DNA from: JBPCRW01 sp050996405
GTDB taxonomy: Bacteria; Acidobacteriota; Blastocatellia; Pyrinomonadales; Pyrinomonadaceae
Direction of reading: 5' to 3'
Assembly (NCBI GenBank): GCA_050996405.1
Contig: JBPCRW010000068.1
Coordinates: 1 to 13,530 of the forward strand
Length of the DNA: 13,530 nt
Under the pieces are notes generated by a model. It searched no databases. It was not told the origin of the DNA and was given only the letters and a program-made list of their open reading frames with translations. Within the stretch, counting starts at the first letter, position 1. Each line of letters starts with the position of its first letter. Below are positions 11,766 through 13,530 of the stretch, piece after piece. A program made the translations under genes and the position numbers.

Positions 11766-12875
11766 CTAAAGATTTCCGCGCTTCGCCTGTTCTTCTTCGA
11801 TTGAAACGAACAGAGCTTTAAAGTTTCCTTTGCCGAAACCTTTGCAGCCTTTTCTTTGCAGGATTTCAAAGAAAACGGTCGGACGGTCTTCGACGGGTTT
11901 GGTGAAAATTTGCAGCAGATAACCTGCTTCGTCGTGGGCAACTAAAATTCCAAGCCGTTTGAAATCTTCGATATTTGCGTCAATTTCGCCGACGCGCGCC
12001 GGAATTTCTTCGTAATAGGAATCGGGAACGCGCAGAAATTCGATGCCGTTTGCCTGTAATTTTTCGACCGTCGAAACGATGTCTTTGCACAAAAGGGCGA
12101 TGTGCTGAACGCCGGGCGTTTTGTAATAATCGAGATATTCTTCAATCTGACTTTTCTTTTTGCCTGCTGCCGGTTCGTTTATCGGCATTTTGATATTGTG
12201 TCCGCCGTCCGACATCACGATTGACATCAACGCGGAGTATTCGGTCGAAATATCTTCGTCGTCAAACGTGATGTAGCGGAAAAATCCCAAAACATCGCGG
12301 TAAAAATCGCACCAGTAATTCATTTTGCCGAGTTCGACATTCCCAACCATATGGTCAACCAAAACCACGCCGACATCTTCGCCTTTGACATCGGTCGCGG
12401 TAAAACCGGGCAGAAACGTGCCGTCGTAATTATGCCCGTTGCCGTTGTTGTAGGAAATAAACGAATGAATCGTATCGCCGTAAGTGTGAATCGCGGCGCG
12501 GCGAACCGTCCCGTTTTCGTCCGTCATATCGTGCGGCTCAATCGCCGATTTCGCGCCGCGTTTTATCGCTTCCGTGTAAGCATGGTCGGCATCTTCGACC
12601 TGAAACGCGATGTCATAAACGCCGTCGCCGTGCGTCTTGATATGCTCGCTCCCGAAATGTTCGGGCGAAAGCGGCGTAGTGAAAACGAGATTAACGCGAT
12701 TCTGCCGCATCACATAACTCGTCGTCTCGCGGTTGCCAGTTTCCAATCCCGTATAAGCCGCCCGCGAAAAACCGAACGCCTTGCGATAATAAAACTCCGC
12801 CTGCTTCGCGTTGCCGACGAAAAATTCGAGATGATGTATTTTTTTCAAACCCAATGGATTTTTTTCTTCTGTCAT
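11766..12875 (-). CDS. hpd: 4-hydroxyphenylpyruvate dioxygenase
   Basis: Converts 4-hydroxyphenylpyruvate to homogentisate, feeding hmgA. The 369-residue protein has two vicinal-oxygen-chelate halves. The N-terminal half begins KKIHHLEFFVGNAKQAEFYY. The catalytic half carries the Fe(II) triad H175 (VDHMVGNV), H258 (GVQHIALLC) and E337 (FFEILQRKG). The C-terminus GFGKGNFKALFVSIEEEQ is the gate helix characteristic of true HPPD rather than hydroxymandelate synthase. Its ATG overlaps the stop of the upstream ORF6N gene by 4 nt (ATGA at 12875-12872), so translational coupling to that DNA-binding protein is likely. Only a weak purine stretch precedes the start. Identification is secure. Confidence 0.97.
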   Translation of the reverse strand: MTEEKNPLGLKKIHHLEFFVGNAKQAEFYYRKAFGFSRAAYTGLETGNRETTSYVMRQNRVNLVFTTPLSPEHFGSEHIKTHGDGVYDIAFQVEDADHAYTEAIKRGAKSAIEPHDMTDENGTVRRAAIHTYGDTIHSFISYNNGNGHNYDGTFLPGFTATDVKGEDVGVVLVDHMVGNVELGKMNYWCDFYRDVLGFFRYITFDDEDISTEYSALMSIVMSDGGHNIKMPINEPAAGKKKSQIEEYLDYYKTPGVQHIALLCKDIVSTVEKLQANGIEFLRVPDSYYEEIPARVGEIDANIEDFKRLGILVAHDEAGYLLQIFTKPVEDRPTVFFEILQRKGCKGFGKGNFKALFVSIEEEQAKRGNL

Positions 12876-13432
12876 TTTTTCTCTTTTGCCTCTTGTATAA
12901 AACCAATTTGTTTGTCCGATTTATCCGGCGGATTCATCAGCAGACGAATCGCCGTAAAAACTTTTTTGAAATGTTCGTCGTGCGCGCCGAGTTTGTTTTC
13001 GATGTCGGCAAGTTTTTTACTCACTTCTTCATTAGTCGAAAGCAATTTCCGCATATTCACAAACGCCCGCATAATTCCGATGTTGACCTGCACGGCGCGT
13101 TCGCTGTTCAAAACGCCCGACAGCATCGCCACGCCTTGCTCGGTAAAAACATACGGCAAATAACGTCTGCCGCCGCGCCCGATCTTTGAGGTCACAAATT
13201 GTGACCTCAAAGATTCAAATTCTTCGCCGTTTAATTGAAATCGAAAATCTTTGGGAAATCTTTGCAAATTTCGTCCGGCGACTTGATTGAAAACTTTTGT
13301 CGGAACGCCGTAAAGTGCTGCCAAATCACTATCGAGCATAACTTTTCGTTCACGCACAAAGTAAATTTTGCGTTCGATAGTATCAAACGTAATGAGCGCG
13401 TTTCCTTCCAATTTTTTATCTTTCGCCGCCAT
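12872..13432 (-). CDS. ORF6N domain DNA-binding protein
   Basis: A 186-residue protein with an N-terminal ORF6N domain, a phage-derived DNA-binding module related to KilA-N contexts. The pattern is typical: IERKIYFVRERKVMLDSDLAALYGV near 19-43, NQVAGRNLQRFPKDFRFQL near 49-67, LRSQFVTSK at 75-83, GGRRYLPYVFTEQGVAMLSGVL at 87-108, then SERAVQVNIGIMRAFV. A coiled-coil-like tail (about 130-160) suggests oligomerisation. The gene holds a perfect palindrome over residues 73-84, and a degenerate copy lies 11-35 nt upstream of its ATG, which hints at self-binding. It overlaps hpd by 4 nt, making it the first gene of the tyrosine-catabolism run. Such genes are often mobile or antirepressor-like, so control of hpd is only a possibility. 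No clear ribosome binding site. Confidence 0.93.
   Translation of the reverse strand: MAAKDKKLEGNALITFDTIERKIYFVRERKVMLDSDLAALYGVPTKVFNQVAGRNLQRFPKDFRFQLNGEEFESLRSQFVTSKIGRGGRRYLPYVFTEQGVAMLSGVLNSERAVQVNIGIMRAFVNMRKLLSTNEEVSKKLADIENKLGAHDEHFKKVFTAIRLLMNPPDKSDKQIGFIQEAKEKK
13182..13214. repeat. Perfect 33-nt palindrome inside the ORF6N gene
   Basis: Arms 13182-13197 and 13199-13214 are exact 16-bp reverse complements around a single central A (13198). The palindrome spans codons 73-84 of the ORF6N gene and encodes the LRSQFVTS core. A perfect palindrome of this size in coding DNA is unexpected and looks like a protein-binding site or a hairpin in the mRNA. Confidence 0.9.
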
Positions 13433-13442
13433 ATTTTCAAAC

Positions 13443-13467
13443 TTGAGGTCACAAATTGGAATCTCAA
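13443..13467. promoter_or_regulatory. Degenerate copy of the palindrome upstream of the ORF6N start
   Basis: The 25 nt at 13443-13467 repeat the core at 13186-13210. The first 16 nt, TTGAGGTCACAAATTG, are identical, and the other half carries three mismatches, so the site is an imperfect dyad centred on 13455. It ends 11 nt before the ORF6N ATG (13432), where an operator or translational control element would be expected. The operator role is inferred. Confidence 0.5.
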
Positions 13468-13497
13468 TAAAACCGCCTTGTCCTAGATTTTAAAATA

Positions 13498-13530
13498 CTA
13501 CTTTCCGCCGAAACTTTCGATGTATTTGCG
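13498..13530 (-). CDS. C-terminal end of an upstream gene
   Basis: Reading inward from the right edge on the minus strand, ten codons encode RKYIESFGGK followed by TAG at 13498-13500. This looks like the tail of a further minus-strand gene, about 65 nt upstream of the ORF6N start. Ten residues are too few to identify a family, and the frame itself is only a guess supported by ordinary codon composition. Confidence 0.3.
   Translation of the reverse strand, partial: RKYIESFGGK

Noticed and set aside
12351..13163. Long plus-strand open frame of 270 codons opposite hpd and the ORF6N gene
   Set aside because: It lies wholly antisense to two securely identified genes, its product is Arg/Val-rich without motifs, and it follows from codon bias of the opposite strand.

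Overview
The window looks like chromosomal DNA of a free-living heterotrophic bacterium, most plausibly an Acidobacteriota member of the Blastocatellia/Pyrinomonadaceae type. This assignment is an inference from the protein flavours, the mixed base composition (GC-rich genes, AT-rich gaps), the dispersed CACAAAA-rich hairpins and the scattered small toxin-antitoxin genes. No marker gene proves it.

Left part (1-4466). A partial helical protein of unknown function (1-576, minus) diverges from a plus-strand sugar-nucleotide operon: a WbpA-like UDP-GlcNAc 6-dehydrogenase (787-2124), an AAC(6')-like GNAT acetyltransferase (2133-2600) and a non-hydrolysing UDP-GlcNAc 2-epimerase, wecB (3316-4416). 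Together these supply modified UDP-amino sugars for a surface polysaccharide. A PIN-family toxin-antitoxin module (2692-3322) is wedged between the acetyltransferase and wecB. It is bracketed by a 51-bp direct repeat made of the first 17 codons of wecB, so the module clearly arrived after the operon was built. A perfect 23-bp inverted repeat closes the operon.

Middle (4475-7082, minus). A secreted rhodanese is interrupted by one in-frame TGA exactly where its family has the second Cys of the YCSCP active-site motif. The frame continues through a normal rhodanese C-terminus to TAA, and a bSECIS-like hairpin lies downstream of the TGA. It is a candidate selenoprotein. Next come purF (purine synthesis, Fe-S type) and, upstream of it, a DUF433/DUF5615 toxin-antitoxin pair.

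Right part (7105-13432, minus). This is a tyrosine/homogentisate catabolic cluster: hpd, hmgA and fahA, with a conserved 299-residue protein of unknown function between hmgA and fahA. No GST-type maleylacetoacetate isomerase is present, and the unknown protein is a natural candidate for that missing step. A Uma2-family nuclease and a small CxC...C protein sit inside the cluster. An ORF6N DNA-binding protein sits at its head, overlapping hpd by 4 nt. The ORF6N gene contains a perfect 33-nt palindrome, and a degenerate copy lies just upstream of its start, suggesting autoregulation. Two long CACAAAA-type imperfect hairpins occupy the two main gaps in the cluster.

Nearly all minus-strand genes from 13432 to 5048 are tightly packed and could be cotranscribed. 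No tRNA, rRNA, CRISPR array or insertion sequence was seen.
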